A DNA stretch of 64,000 nucleotides from Streptomyces sp. NBC_01478 (GTDB lineage Bacteria > Actinomycetota > Actinomycetes > Streptomycetales > Streptomycetaceae), in contig NZ_CP109444.1 of NCBI RefSeq assembly GCF_036227225.1, positions 10,769,501 to 10,833,500 on the forward strand, in the 5' to 3' direction. The position numbers and the translations under genes are program-made. The notes beneath the pieces were generated by a model that ran no database searches, was not told the DNA's origin, and saw nothing but the letters and a program-made list of their open reading frames with translations. Each line of letters starts with the position of its first letter. The first letter of the stretch is position 1. Of the stretch, positions 1 through 9,050 are shown piece by piece.

Positions 1-485
1 TCGCCCGGTTCCATGACGAGGACGACACCGGTGAAACTCGCGTCGAAGTCCTCCATGGGCACGAACCGCCGCCCCTTGCCGGGGTCGTTGATGTACACCC
101 CGCGGCGGCCGAAGCGGCGCCCCATGCCGTCGTAGACGACGTAGTGGTTGAACTCCCAGAACAGGACGGCGGGGGACCGCACTTCGGCGAGGGCGGCGGT
201 GTCCATCTGCATGCCCTTGGCCGTGAGGCCGTAACTCCGCGCGGCCTTCAGCAAGTTGCTGGCGCGCGAGCCGTCGCGGGAGACTCCGCAGGCGATGCGC
301 AGCTCCTCCAGCGGGACGTGGCGGCCGTAGAAGCCGAGGACCATCGCGAGGGAGGCGGCGCCGCACTCGACGGCCTCCATCTGGAGCACGGTGGGTGAAC
401 GGACCGTCTTCGCGCGACCTTTGGGCACCGGGCGCTTCGGTGGCGCGGAGCGGCGCCGGGAACGGGTGTCCTGCGCGCGGCTCAC
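1..485 (-). CDS. C39-peptidase ABC exporter, N-terminal part (runs off window)
   Basis: Only the first 161 codons are present; the gene continues past the left edge. Translating the minus strand from a GTG at 485 gives a short basic N-terminus and then a C39 peptidase domain. It carries the oxyanion Gln35 and nucleophile Cys41 in [16 protein letters not shown], a His in the NHYVVYDG stretch and an Asp in INDPGKG. C39 domains cut leader peptides after Gly-Gly and are normally fused to an ABC permease and ATPase, which would lie off-window. The GTG overlaps the TGA of the HlyD-type gene by three bases, so the two are translationally coupled. The fused transporter part is inferred from family knowledge, not seen. 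Confidence 0.9.
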   Translation of the reverse strand, partial: MSRAQDTRSRRRSAPPKRPVPKGRAKTVRSPTVLQMEAVECGAASLAMVLGFYGRHVPLEELRIACGVSRDGSRASNLLKAARSYGLTAKGMQMDTAALAEVRSPAVLFWEFNHYVVYDGMGRRFGRRGVYINDPGKGRRFVPMEDFDASFTGVVLVMEPG

Positions 486-1288
486 GGCAGCAGCCAATCG
501 AGGGGACGCTGATCGGCCAGCCGGATCGAGGCCGAGGCCATGGTCATGGAGGTGAGGGCGAACGGCGGTCCGTCCTGCGACGACCACTTCAGACCGCTCT
601 TGGTCCCCTTCGACCTGTCGAGCTTCACCAGTACGGCCACCGGTCTGCCCTTCTTGGTGAACTGCTCGCCGAGTTGGCTGTCCCCGAGGAACGCGGCGAT
701 CTGCTGCGCCGACTGGGCGGACCGGTCCACCGCCTTCACCCGGCCGCGCAGCACGCCGTACGTCTGCGTCGGAACCGACGAGACGGTCAGGTCTACGGTG
801 GCGTTCGCGGGGATGGAGGCCGCGTTCTCGGCGGGGACGTACACCGTCGCGTAGAGCGGGTCGCCGGCGTGCGCGACCTTCTCCACGGCGGCGACGTTCG
901 CGCCGGTCTGGATGATCTGGCCGATGGTGGCGGCGAGCGCGGTGATCCGGCCCGCGGCGACCGTGCGCACGACGGCGTCACCGTCGGCCGTACGGACCTT
1001 CAGGACAGGGGAGTCGGCGGGCAGCCGCTCGCCCTCCTGGGCGACGACGGCGGTGACCTGGCCGGCGACGGGGCTCTGCAGGATGTAACTGCCCTCCCCG
1101 TGCGTGAGGATGGCGGACGCCCCGACCGTGGACGCCACGGAACCGGTGACCGCCCACACGGACGCGGCGGCCACCACGACCACCGTCACACAGAGCACGA
1201 GCCAGCCCTGCGGACGCGCGAAGCGCACCGGAAGATCGAGCTCCTCGGGCGACTGGAGCTTGGCGAGGGCCTGTTGGCGGAACTGCAC
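482..1288 (-). CDS. HlyD-family secretion adaptor (NHLP/bacteriocin-export type)
   Basis: 268 residues. A cytoplasmic N-terminus (about 1-28) is followed by one membrane segment (about 29-50, [19 protein letters not shown]) and an extracytoplasmic domain. That domain has the biotinyl-lipoyl-like pattern of membrane fusion proteins: [16 protein letters not shown] near 73-88 and its second half [19 protein letters not shown]. Long coiled-coil hairpins are not obvious, as in the short adaptors of actinobacterial NHLP loci. In a Gram-positive cell it would link the ABC exporter to the cell exterior. It sits between the precursor gene and the C39 ABC gene on the same strand. The best description is the accessory subunit of a leader-peptide exporter. 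Confidence 0.85.
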   Translation of the reverse strand: MQFRQQALAKLQSPEELDLPVRFARPQGWLVLCVTVVVVAAASVWAVTGSVASTVGASAILTHGEGSYILQSPVAGQVTAVVAQEGERLPADSPVLKVRTADGDAVVRTVAAGRITALAATIGQIIQTGANVAAVEKVAHAGDPLYATVYVPAENAASIPANATVDLTVSSVPTQTYGVLRGRVKAVDRSAQSAQQIAAFLGDSQLGEQFTKKGRPVAVLVKLDRSKGTKSGLKWSSQDGPPFALTSMTMASASIRLADQRPLDWLLP

Positions 1289-1332
1289 GGAACTTCCCTC
1301 ACCTAGGGGAGAGATCTTTTACGACAACCCGA

Positions 1333-1365
1333 GAGTCCCGGAGCCGGGAAACGGCTCCGGGACTC
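1333..1365 (-). terminator. Hairpin between precursor peptide gene and exporter genes
   Basis: Perfect 13-bp inverted repeat GAGTCCCGGAGCC / GGCTCCGGGACTC with a 7-nt loop. It lies 17 bp after the stop of the peptide gene and 45 bp before the adaptor start. Its position fits a partial terminator or mRNA stabiliser that yields more precursor transcript than exporter transcript. That role is inferred. Confidence 0.75.
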
Positions 1366-1382
1366 GGTGGGGCAAGGTGCGA

Positions 1383-1598
1383 TCAGAGACCGGCGACCAG
1401 GTTCGTGACCGGGGCCACGCTCAGGCCGGTGGTGCCCTCGACCGTGCCGATGACCGAGTCGACCAGGCCGGAGACCGGGACAACGCCGTCGACCAGGTTG
1501 GTGACGGTGCCGAGGGCGTTCAGGGAGAGACCACCGGAGACGTTGTCGAGCTCGGCGTCGGAGATCTCGGCGGTCTGGACCTGGGGGGTGGAGTTCAT
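1383..1598 (-). CDS. Double-glycine leader precursor peptide
   Basis: 71 residues from an ATG with a GAAGGGAAG ribosome site about 8 nt upstream; a longer reading to 1823 lacks such a site. Residues 1-23 form an acidic leader ending in ISDAELDNVSGG, the typical double-glycine site cut by C39 peptidases. The predicted 48-residue product is very rich in Val, Leu, Gly, Thr and Ser. It has no Cys, no aromatic residue and no Lys, Arg or His, so it carries about -3 charge. VTNLV occurs twice, near its start and end. The adjacent HlyD and C39 ABC genes supply export and cleavage. It could be a bacteriocin-like or signalling peptide; I do not recognise a named family. Confidence 0.8.
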   Translation of the reverse strand: MNSTPQVQTAEISDAELDNVSGGLSLNALGTVTNLVDGVVPVSGLVDSVIGTVEGTTGLSVAPVTNLVAGL

Positions 1599-2372
1599 GG
1601 GGGAACTTCCCTTCATATGGATATTCACAAGGGGGGAGCGGCCCCCTCTGGGGACAGATGACGGCCGCGACCGCAGGCGCCGGGCGGGCGTCGTTTCCGG
1701 AGCCCTCGAGGCTCCTGCGGTGCGATGGATCAAAGCACGCGGCCGCTGGGCGCAGCCAATCAAACTCCTGTCCCACCAGGGCACTTGAGCCTCAGGGGGC
1801 GCGAACCGTGCAGGCGTGGGCACGAGGTGTCGGCGACTTCTTCACACGCTGCACGGCATCGCTGCGCGCGAAGGGTTGCGGCGCCGAACCGGAATCGGGC
1901 ACTCCCCACCAAAGACCTTTCCGGGGGTGTGTGCATGTGCAGATCCGTCGCGTCCGGTGACGTCGTTGGGTACGCGCTGTGCAGATTCCCTGAAGCGAGG
2001 ATTCCGCTCACTGTTCTCTACGGACCGTCGCCGATCGACCGCGTTCCGTGTCGGTCCGTGGAGTGTGCCGGGAGTGCGCGAACCGGGACCGTGTGCGGGC
2101 AGGTTTGATCTCCACCGATTCGATCAAGACATCCGCCCGCTCGGGGCGTGCCGGTCGGACCGGGGCCGCAACACCGACGCCACAGGCCTGCGACCACCTC
2201 GTACCCCCGCCGGGTCAGGGCTTGCACATGGCTGATTCCCGTTTTCGTAAAGGAAGTTGGGAAACGGAATTGAACACCTCGCGTGACACGTGCGTATCAA
2301 CGGGCATCCAGGCGCCCCCCCATAAGCCGCCGCCCGGCGGCACAGACCCCGGTCCCCAGGAGGTCGAGAAGT
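1599..2372. other. 774-bp intergenic region with no convincing gene
   Basis: Several open frames cross here but none has a ribosome site and a protein-like composition. It must hold the leftward promoter of the precursor operon and the rightward promoter of the protease. An AT-richer patch near 2230-2275 contains an imperfect inverted repeat (ATTCCCGTTT at 2235-2244 against AAACGGAAT at 2262-2270) just upstream of the protease. No clear -35/-10 pair could be fixed. Confidence 0.5.
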
Positions 2373-3788
2373 TTGAGTCACAAGCGAATTCCGAAGCGCA
2401 AGGCCGCAATAGCCATCGGCGGTGTCGCTGCTCTCGGAGCGGCGGCGATCCTGCTGCCGAACGCCAACGCGTCCCAGGACAACTCGGCAGGCGCCGCCAC
2501 CCCCAAGACGCTCAAGGCGACGGGCGCCTCCGACCTCTCCGCGCAGATCGCCGGACTGCTGGGTGACGCCTTCGCCGGGTCCTACTACGACAGCGGCACG
2601 CAGCAGCTCGTCGTCAACGTGATCTCGGGCGACAACAACAACGTGGTCGTGCAGGCGGAGAAGGCCGGCGCCAAGGTGCGCGAGGTGCAGAACAGCACCG
2701 CCGAACTCACCGCCGCCGCCCAGGTGTTGAAGACCAAGGCGACCGTCCCCGGCACCGCCTGGTCGGTCGACCCGAAGACCAACAAGATCCAGGTCCTCGC
2801 GGACAGCACCGTCACGGGCACCAAGTGGGACACCGTGCTGTCGACGGTCAAGAGCCTCGGCACCGACATGGCGACCGTCAAGAAGACCGCCGGCTCCTTC
2901 AAGACGCTGGTGTCCGGCGGCGACGCCATCTTCGCCCAGACCGACCAGGGCGGCGTGCGCTGCTCCCTCGGCTTCAACGTCACCGCGAGCGACGGCACCC
3001 CCGCCTTCCTGACCGCCGGACACTGCGGCGTCGCGGCGAAGCAGTGGTCCGACTCGCAGGACGGCCAGCCGATCGCCACGGTCGACCAGGCCACGTTCCC
3101 CGTCAGCGACTTCTCCCTCGTGAAGTACGACGACCCGGCGACGCAGACCACGAGCGACGTCAACGTCGGCAACGGTCAGACCGTCCAGATCACCCAGGCC
3201 GAGGACGCCACGGTCGGCACCCAGGTCTTCCGGATGGGCTCCACCACCGGTCTGCACGACGGCACGGTCACCGGGCTCGACGCGACGGTCAACTTCCAGA
3301 GCGAGACCGACCCCAACGGTGTCGACACCGTCAACGGCCTCATCCAGACGGACGTCTGCGCCGAGGCGGGTGACAGCGGCGGCTCGCTCTTCACCCAGGA
3401 CGGCGGCGCGGTCGGCCTCACCTCCGGCGGCAGCGGCGACTGCACCAGCGGCGGCGAGACCTTCTTCCAGCCGGTCACCGCCGCGCTGACGGCGACCGGG
3501 GCCACTCTCGGCGACGCCGGTGCGGGCGCGGGTGCGGGCGACGACACCGCCACGGCCGACCCGTCGGCGACCGCCGCGGACCCGTCCGCCACCGACGGCA
3601 CCGGTGACGAGTCCGGAGTCGTCGATCCGTCCGCGACCGACGGCACCGGTGACGAGTCCGGAGTCGTCGACCCGTCCGCGACCGACGGCACGGGCGATCA
3701 GACCGGCACCGGTGAGGACCAAAGCGGCACCGGCCAGGACACGGGCACCGGAGCCGACGACGGTTCCTCGCTCACCTCGAACCACTGA
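2373..3788 (+). CDS. Secreted S1-family serine protease with repetitive C-terminal tail
   Basis: 471 residues starting at TTG 2373, chosen because CAGGAGG lies 9 nt upstream and a signal peptide begins immediately (basic MSHKRIPKRK, hydrophobic core, ANA-S cleavage near residue 33). A pro-region to about residue 185 precedes a chymotrypsin-like domain with His217 in LTAGHCG, Asp246 in DFSLV and Ser335 in GDSGGSLF. A second Cys pair flanks GDCTSGGETFF, as in streptogrisin-like enzymes. The last roughly 90 residues are a low-complexity Asp/Thr/Gly/Ser tail with a 15-residue repeat and no LPxTG or membrane segment. The protein should be exported and self-processed. A close paralogue is encoded at 48855-50222. 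Confidence 0.92.
   Translation: MSHKRIPKRKAAIAIGGVAALGAAAILLPNANASQDNSAGAATPKTLKATGASDLSAQIAGLLGDAFAGSYYDSGTQQLVVNVISGDNNNVVVQAEKAGAKVREVQNSTAELTAAAQVLKTKATVPGTAWSVDPKTNKIQVLADSTVTGTKWDTVLSTVKSLGTDMATVKKTAGSFKTLVSGGDAIFAQTDQGGVRCSLGFNVTASDGTPAFLTAGHCGVAAKQWSDSQDGQPIATVDQATFPVSDFSLVKYDDPATQTTSDVNVGNGQTVQITQAEDATVGTQVFRMGSTTGLHDGTVTGLDATVNFQSETDPNGVDTVNGLIQTDVCAEAGDSGGSLFTQDGGAVGLTSGGSGDCTSGGETFFQPVTAALTATGATLGDAGAGAGAGDDTATADPSATAADPSATDGTGDESGVVDPSATDGTGDESGVVDPSATDGTGDQTGTGEDQSGTGQDTGTGADDGSSLTSNH
3579..3698 (+). repeat. In-frame 45-bp tandem repeat in protease tail
   Basis: About 2.7 copies of a 45-bp unit beginning at 3579, 3624 and 3669, encoding DPSATDGTGDESGVV. Copies differ by only a few bases, which suggests recent slippage-type expansion in the linker-like tail. 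Confidence 0.9.
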
Positions 3789-3829
3789 TCCGACCCCTTC
3801 CAGCAGTTCAGGTCGGCGGTGGATCGGTC

Positions 3830-3853
3830 CGGCCCTCCGGCGGGAGGGCCGGG
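3830..3853. terminator. Terminator between convergent protease and phosphatase genes
   Basis: Perfect 10-bp stem CCGGCCCTCC / GGAGGGCCGG with a GGCG loop, lying between the ends of two convergent genes, so it can serve both strands. Confidence 0.8.
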
Positions 3854-3871
3854 CCGCCCCGCGTGCACGTG

Positions 3872-6007
3872 TCAGTCGGGGCCCGGCTCCCGGGCCCGCA
3901 GCAGAAGCAGCGCCACGTCGTCGATCCGCTCCCTCGCCGAGGCGCTGTGCCGCACCAGTTCGTCGGCGATCTCCTCCAGCGGCAACTCCCCGGCCGCGGC
4001 GAGCCGTTGCCCCAGTTCGGCCAGGGCGTCCTCGATGTCGACGCCGGGGGACTCGATGAGCCCGTCGGTGTAGAGGGCGAGCACGGAGCCGGGCGCGAGA
4101 TCGACCTCCGTCGTCGGATAGACCGCGTCCGCGTCGATGCCCAGCAGCGGACCGCCCGCCAGGTCCAGCACCCGCACCCGCCCGTCCGGACGGCGCAGCA
4201 ACGGCGGCGGATGCCCGGCACGCGCCATCACGGCCGTACCGCGCGCGGGATCGAGCCGTAGATACAGACAGCTCGCGAAGAGCTCGGACCCGAGGTCGAT
4301 CAGCAGCCGGTTGGTGCTGCGCATGACCTCCTCCGGAGCCTGGCCGACCGTGGTGTACGCACGGACGGCGGTCCGGATCTGCCCCATCAGCCCGGCCGCG
4401 GTCACGTTGTGCCCCTGCACATCGCCGATCACCGCCGCCAGGCCCTCGGACGTCACCAGGTCGTAGAAGTCGCCGCCGATCTCCATGCCCTGCGTGGCCG
4501 GCAGATAGCGGGCGGCGGCCTCGATGCCCGGCAGCGACGGCAGCGAGTGCGGCAGCAGCGCCGCCTGCAGGCCATGGGCGAGTCGGTTCTTCGCGTCGTA
4601 GAGCAGCGCACGCTCCAGCGCCTGCGCGATCAGCCCGCCCAGACTCGTCAGCACGGCCCGCTCGTCCGCCGGGAAGACATGCGGCTCGCCGTACGCCAGC
4701 ACACAGGTGCCGACCGGGCGGCCGGACGCGATCAGCGGCAGATACGCCCAGGCCTCGAACCCGTCGGGCGTGCAGTGCCGGCTCGGATACAGCCGTTCCA
4801 GCTCCTGCCGTGAGTCGAAGAACGCGGGCACACCGCCGTTCAACGCGGCCGTCCCCGGCGTCGACTCGGTCAGCGCCATCCCGTCGAAGCGCTCCACGAC
4901 CTGCGGGTCCGGGTAGCCGCGCTGCCCCAGCACATGCAGCCGCCCGCCCCGCGAACCGAGGACGACCAGCGCCTGGCTGCCCACGGCAGGCGCGACCTCG
5001 TCCGCGATCAACTGCACCACGTCCTCCACCCCGACCGCCTCGGTGAGCGCCCCGGCCAGGCTCAGCACCTGCGAGATCGACACCAGCCGCGACGGCCCCT
5101 CACCCGGCCGCGGCGCCGCCCGGCCCAGCTCCGTCACCGCCCGCGCCCGGCTGATCCGCACACTCAGCCCGGTCGTGTTCGGATACATCCGGAACGACAG
5201 CCACTCGCCGGGCGGCCGCAACGCCACGAACGACGTGACCTGCTGACTGAGCAGCGCGGCCCGGTAACGGTCCTCGTACACCGGGTCGTTGAGCCAGGAC
5301 ACCGCCGCCCACAACTGGGTGCCCAGCAGACGGCTCACCGACATGCCGAGCAGCTCCCCGGCCGCCGCGTTCGCGAAGCCCACCCGCCCGTGCAGATCCA
5401 GCGAACACAGCCCGTACGGCAGCCGGGCCACCATCCGCGCCGCCTCGACCGTGCCCAGCGTCCCGGCCACACTCGTCGCGGGCCCCGTCGCCAGCAGATC
5501 GGGCTCCGCCCGCGCCGGGTGCCGCTCCTCGGCGGCCCGTTCCAGCCGTACCGCGAGCCGGTCGCAGGCGGCGGTCAGTTGGTCGCGGTCCCGGTCGGAG
5601 AGGACCGGCGGATGCGAACCGGGCCAGGTCACGAACACCGAGCCGTAGACCCTGGCCGCCGTGGCCACGGGCACGGCGGCCAGCGCGAAGGGATACGGCA
5701 GCACGACCGCGATGCGCGGATAGCGGCGGGCCATGTCCTCCTCGCCGCCGACCCAGATCAGCCGCCGTTCACGCACCGCCTCGGCGACCGGGATCGGCGC
5801 GCTCAGCCCGACCCGCTCCCAGGGTGCCGCGAAGGCGCGGGGCAGCCCGGCCATGACCGCCATCTCCAGCACCGGCTCGTCGGGCGTCAGCAGATACACC
5901 GCACCCGAGTGCGCGTGGACGCCGTCCATCATCGCGGCCAGCGCGAGCGACAGCATCGGCCGCCCGACCGGCGACCCGGCGACCGTCGGCGCCTGCCCGT
6001 CCGACAC
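3872..6007 (-). CDS. SpoIIE-family PP2C phosphatase with GAF and PAS sensors
   Basis: 711 residues from GTG 6007, preferred over GTG 6055 because AAGGAGG sits 8 nt upstream of it. The N-terminal region looks like a GAF domain (AMMDGVHAHSGAVYLLTPDE). A PAS segment follows (LCSLDLHGRVGFANAAAGELLG), then a second GAF before the catalytic domain. The C-terminal roughly 240 residues hold the metal-binding PP2C motifs GGDFYD, VIGDVQGHN, LYTDGLIE and DDVALLLL. Such proteins dephosphorylate anti-anti-sigma factors and so release partner-switching sigma factors. There is no kinase domain, unlike the divergent neighbour at 6182. The signal sensed is unknown. Confidence 0.92.
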   Translation of the reverse strand: MSDGQAPTVAGSPVGRPMLSLALAAMMDGVHAHSGAVYLLTPDEPVLEMAVMAGLPRAFAAPWERVGLSAPIPVAEAVRERRLIWVGGEEDMARRYPRIAVVLPYPFALAAVPVATAARVYGSVFVTWPGSHPPVLSDRDRDQLTAACDRLAVRLERAAEERHPARAEPDLLATGPATSVAGTLGTVEAARMVARLPYGLCSLDLHGRVGFANAAAGELLGMSVSRLLGTQLWAAVSWLNDPVYEDRYRAALLSQQVTSFVALRPPGEWLSFRMYPNTTGLSVRISRARAVTELGRAAPRPGEGPSRLVSISQVLSLAGALTEAVGVEDVVQLIADEVAPAVGSQALVVLGSRGGRLHVLGQRGYPDPQVVERFDGMALTESTPGTAALNGGVPAFFDSRQELERLYPSRHCTPDGFEAWAYLPLIASGRPVGTCVLAYGEPHVFPADERAVLTSLGGLIAQALERALLYDAKNRLAHGLQAALLPHSLPSLPGIEAAARYLPATQGMEIGGDFYDLVTSEGLAAVIGDVQGHNVTAAGLMGQIRTAVRAYTTVGQAPEEVMRSTNRLLIDLGSELFASCLYLRLDPARGTAVMARAGHPPPLLRRPDGRVRVLDLAGGPLLGIDADAVYPTTEVDLAPGSVLALYTDGLIESPGVDIEDALAELGQRLAAAGELPLEEIADELVRHSASARERIDDVALLLLRAREPGPD

Positions 6008-6181
6008 GCCGACCACCTCCTTGCCCGGCCCGCTGTCCCACGGATCAGGCTCCACCCTGGGAGCGCGACGCGCACGGCGAGCGTCGCCGCGGTCGCGCGA
6101 CGGGGGGCCATCCGGTGGCTCATCTCCACGTAACGGTCACAGGGGCTGCGCCGTCGCTGTATAAGCGCTGTAATTGCGGAC

Positions 6182-8626
6182 GTGGTCAGTGAGGGCGCTG
6201 TGGGACGCAGAGCGGGAACGCTGCGTGCCGAAATGGCCCTCAAAACGCTCACCACCGACCTCGGCCCCCACGAACGACTGCGCCGCGTCCTCGAACAGGC
6301 CCTCGTCTTCGCCGGTGCGAGCTTCGCCGGGGTGTACACACCCGGCGACGACGCGGACCTGCTGTGCCTGGTCGAGTCGGCCGGTGTGCCACGCACGCTG
6401 TACGGACTGCGGGACGGCTATCCGGCGTCCGGGGGAGCACCGGTCGCCGAGGCACGGCGGGCCGGGCACCCGGTGTGGTTCGGCCCCGAGGAACTCGCCG
6501 CGGGCTGCGACGCGCGACGCCTGCCGACGGGGGAGTTCCACCTCGCGGCCCTGCCCGTGCGCGGCGAGAGGGGCGGCGGCTGTCTGCTCGTGGTGAGCGA
6601 ACGCCCGGCCGGGTTCGGCGCCGAGGACCGCGAATGCCTCGCGCTGATCGCCGAGGCGGTCGCGATCCCGGTACCGGCCGAGGCCGTCGCGGGCGAGGAC
6701 CTGGCCGCGGGCGCGTTCGACCTGGCCATGGACACCGGGCGGGTCGAGGTCGGCGGCGACGTCCTGGAACTGTTCGGGCTCGGCACCGGCGACTTCGACG
6801 GCAAGGTCGAGACCCTGCTCGGGCTGACCGTGCCGGAGGACCTGCCCTCGCTGATGTCCGTCGTCGAGGCCGACCACATGGCCATCGGCGACCGCGAGCT
6901 GGAGTTCCGGGTCCTGCAGCCGTCGGGAACACCGAAGTGGCTGCGGCTGCGCGGCCGGCTCCTGCCCGGCGGCGACGGCCGCCCGGCCCGCCTCGTCGGC
7001 ACCGTCGGCGACGCCTCCCAACTGCGCTCCGGCGTCAACGACGTGGCCCGCGTCCAGCGTCTCGCCGCCGCGCTCGCCATGGCCGGCACGGTCCGCGACG
7101 TCAGCCAGGCCGTGGTCGCCGCCCTGCGCAAACCGCTGCGCGCCGACCGCATCGCGCTCGCCGAACTGGAGGGCGACCGCCTCGTCGTCACCGTCCTCGA
7201 CCCGCCCGAACCGGAGTCCTGGCCCGAGCTGTGGCGCCAGGAGTGGCGCAGCGAATGGCCCGACGCGCCCGTGCGCACCATGCCCACCCTCGCCGCCGCC
7301 CTGCGCGAGGGCCGCGCCGCGATCTGGCCCGCCGGCACCGACCTGGAACCCGCCCTCGCCGAGGTCGGACCGGGCGGCCTCGCCGTCCTGCCGCTGTCCG
7401 CGGGCGGCCGGGTCTCCGGTGCCTGCCTGATCGGCTGGGACGACCCGCACGTCTTCGGCCCCGACGAACGCGCCCTGCTCACCGCCTCCGCCGGCCTCGC
7501 CGGACAGGCCCTGATGCGCGCCCACGCCTTCGACGCCGAGCACGAACTCGTCGGCATGCTCCAGCGCCAACTGCTGCCGCGCCGCCTGCCGAACCTGCCC
7601 GGCGCGGTCGCCGTCGCCCGCTATCTGCCGACCACGGCCGGACTCGAGGTCGGCGGCGACTGGTACGACGTGATCCCGCTGCCCGACAACCACGTGGCCC
7701 TCGTCATCGGCGACGTCCAGGGCCACAACGCGGGCGCCGCCACCCTCATGGGCCAGATGCGCACCGCGCTGCGCGCCTACGCCGTCGAGGGACACCCGCC
7801 CGACGTCGTCGTCTCGCACGCCAACCGCCTCCTCATCGACCTGGAGACCGACCTCTTCGCCACCTGCTGCTACGTCGACGTCAACCTGGAGGAGGGCTCC
7901 GCCTGGTACGTGCGGGCCGGTCATCTGCCGCCCGTCCTGCGCCACCCGGACGGCAGCACCGAGATCTCCTCCGCGGACGGCGGACCGCCGCTCGGCGTGG
8001 TGACCCAGGCCGACTTCCCGATGAGCCCGCTGCGACTCCAGCCCGGCACCGTCGTCGCCCTCACCACCGACGGCCTCGTGGAGTCCAAGGAGGCCGACAT
8101 CGACGAGGGCCTCGACCGCCTCGCCCACGGCCTCGCCGTCTCCGACCCCGCCCACCTCGGCCTCGTCGCCGACGCCCTGCTCGGCAACGCCCGCCGCGAG
8201 GACGACGTAGCCCTCCTCCTCATGCGCTACGACGGCCTCGCCACCCGCCCCCGCCGGGAGAACTGGACGGTGTGGCGCGTCCCCGAGGCGGCCCGGCACG
8301 CCCGCCGCTTCACCAGGCGCACCCTGCGCACCTGGGGCGTCCCCGAGGAGACCGACACCATCCTCCTCGTCGTCTCCGAGCTGGTCACCAACGCCCTGGT
8401 GCACACCGACGGACCGGTCCGCCTCGACCTCACCCTCGTCAACCGGCGGTTCCGCGTCGCCGTCGCCGACTCCTCGCCGCGCACCCCGGTCAAACCCACC
8501 AGCATCGGCTGGGAGGCCACCGGCGGCCGCGGCATCCTCCTCGTCGAGGCCATGTCGGCGGCCTGGGGCACGGTGCCGGTGAGCGGCGGCAAACAGGTGT
8601 GGGCCGAGATCGAGCTCGACGGGTAG
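6182..8626 (+). CDS. SpoIIE phosphatase with GAF/PAS sensors and C-terminal HATPase_c domain
   Basis: About 814 residues. An N-terminal GAF domain, a PAS-like fold (LELFGLGTGDFDGKVETLLG) and a second GAF precede a SpoIIE phosphatase domain with GGDWYD, VIGDVQGHN, TTDGLVE and DDVALLLM. The last roughly 130 residues are an RsbW/SpoIIAB-like anti-sigma kinase fold: SELVTNALVHTDG supplies the N box and GGRGILLVEAM the G box. One protein may therefore both phosphorylate and dephosphorylate an anti-sigma antagonist. A TATAAG -10-like hexamer lies at 6160-6165. The start is uncertain: GTG 6182 lacks a ribosome site, while GTG 6200 has GAGGG close upstream. Confidence 0.9.
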   Translation: MVSEGAVGRRAGTLRAEMALKTLTTDLGPHERLRRVLEQALVFAGASFAGVYTPGDDADLLCLVESAGVPRTLYGLRDGYPASGGAPVAEARRAGHPVWFGPEELAAGCDARRLPTGEFHLAALPVRGERGGGCLLVVSERPAGFGAEDRECLALIAEAVAIPVPAEAVAGEDLAAGAFDLAMDTGRVEVGGDVLELFGLGTGDFDGKVETLLGLTVPEDLPSLMSVVEADHMAIGDRELEFRVLQPSGTPKWLRLRGRLLPGGDGRPARLVGTVGDASQLRSGVNDVARVQRLAAALAMAGTVRDVSQAVVAALRKPLRADRIALAELEGDRLVVTVLDPPEPESWPELWRQEWRSEWPDAPVRTMPTLAAALREGRAAIWPAGTDLEPALAEVGPGGLAVLPLSAGGRVSGACLIGWDDPHVFGPDERALLTASAGLAGQALMRAHAFDAEHELVGMLQRQLLPRRLPNLPGAVAVARYLPTTAGLEVGGDWYDVIPLPDNHVALVIGDVQGHNAGAATLMGQMRTALRAYAVEGHPPDVVVSHANRLLIDLETDLFATCCYVDVNLEEGSAWYVRAGHLPPVLRHPDGSTEISSADGGPPLGVVTQADFPMSPLRLQPGTVVALTTDGLVESKEADIDEGLDRLAHGLAVSDPAHLGLVADALLGNARREDDVALLLMRYDGLATRPRRENWTVWRVPEAARHARRFTRRTLRTWGVPEETDTILLVVSELVTNALVHTDGPVRLDLTLVNRRFRVAVADSSPRTPVKPTSIGWEATGGRGILLVEAMSAAWGTVPVSGGKQVWAEIELDG

Positions 8627-8707
8627 ACGGCCGCACGGGTGCCCCTCGGGCCACGTAGCGGCAGGTCGGGGCCGCCGCGCGCGCCCGCCGTGATGGGGTG
8701 CGTGCTT

Positions 8708-8992
8708 GTGGCACACACCTTCGAGGAACTCGTAGAGAAGCACCGCGCGGCCCAAGCGGCCCGCGCCCGGGTCAAGGAGATGCGGGACTCCCTGGGAGCC
8801 CCCGCCCACGAACCCTGGACCGAGGCCCAGACCGACACCTACGAGACCGCCTGGCGGGCCTGGCGCGACCTGGCCCGCGACATGCAGTCCGCGGCGGACG
8901 AGTACGCGAGGGACGAGGGCCTCGACCGGGCCGAGGTCGAGGCGGACGTGGAGCGGGCGGCGGGAGATGCGCCCGGCCCGACGGCCGGCTAG
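8708..8992 (+). CDS. Small conserved-type hypothetical protein
   Basis: 94 residues from GTG 8708, which begins MAHTFEELVEKHRAA; ATG 8693 is an alternative start. The whole chain looks helical and charged, with no signal peptide, Cys or membrane segment. Heptad-like Leu/Ala spacing suggests helical pairing. It lies on the same strand as the phosphatase 80 bp upstream and the rhamnose genes 90 bp downstream but shows no link to either. I do not recognise its family. Confidence 0.6.
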   Translation: MAHTFEELVEKHRAAQAARARVKEMRDSLGAPAHEPWTEAQTDTYETAWRAWRDLARDMQSAADEYARDEGLDRAEVEADVERAAGDAPGPTAG

Positions 8993-9050
8993 ACACCTCA
9001 CGGCCCCCTCATCGTTGGCCGGTCGTAATAAACGAACATAGGGAGGAACG

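Noticed and set aside
1383..1823. 146-codon version of the precursor peptide starting at 1823
   Set aside because: The added 75 residues are Arg/Pro-rich with no leader features, while ATG 1598 has a ribosome site and a typical leader.
1725..2235. Several overlapping short frames between the precursor and the protease
   Set aside because: None has a ribosome site, protein-like composition or a link to neighbours, so the region is described as intergenic.
2124..3785. 553-codon open frame antisense to the secreted protease
   Set aside because: High-GC codon bias opens antisense frames. This one has Gly/Arg/Val-rich non-protein composition, no ribosome site, and mirrors a protease with an intact catalytic triad.
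6137..9001. 954-codon open frame opposite the SpoIIE/HATPase gene
   Set aside because: Antisense shadow; composition is Gly/Val/Asp/Arg repeats and the sense strand carries all phosphatase motifs.
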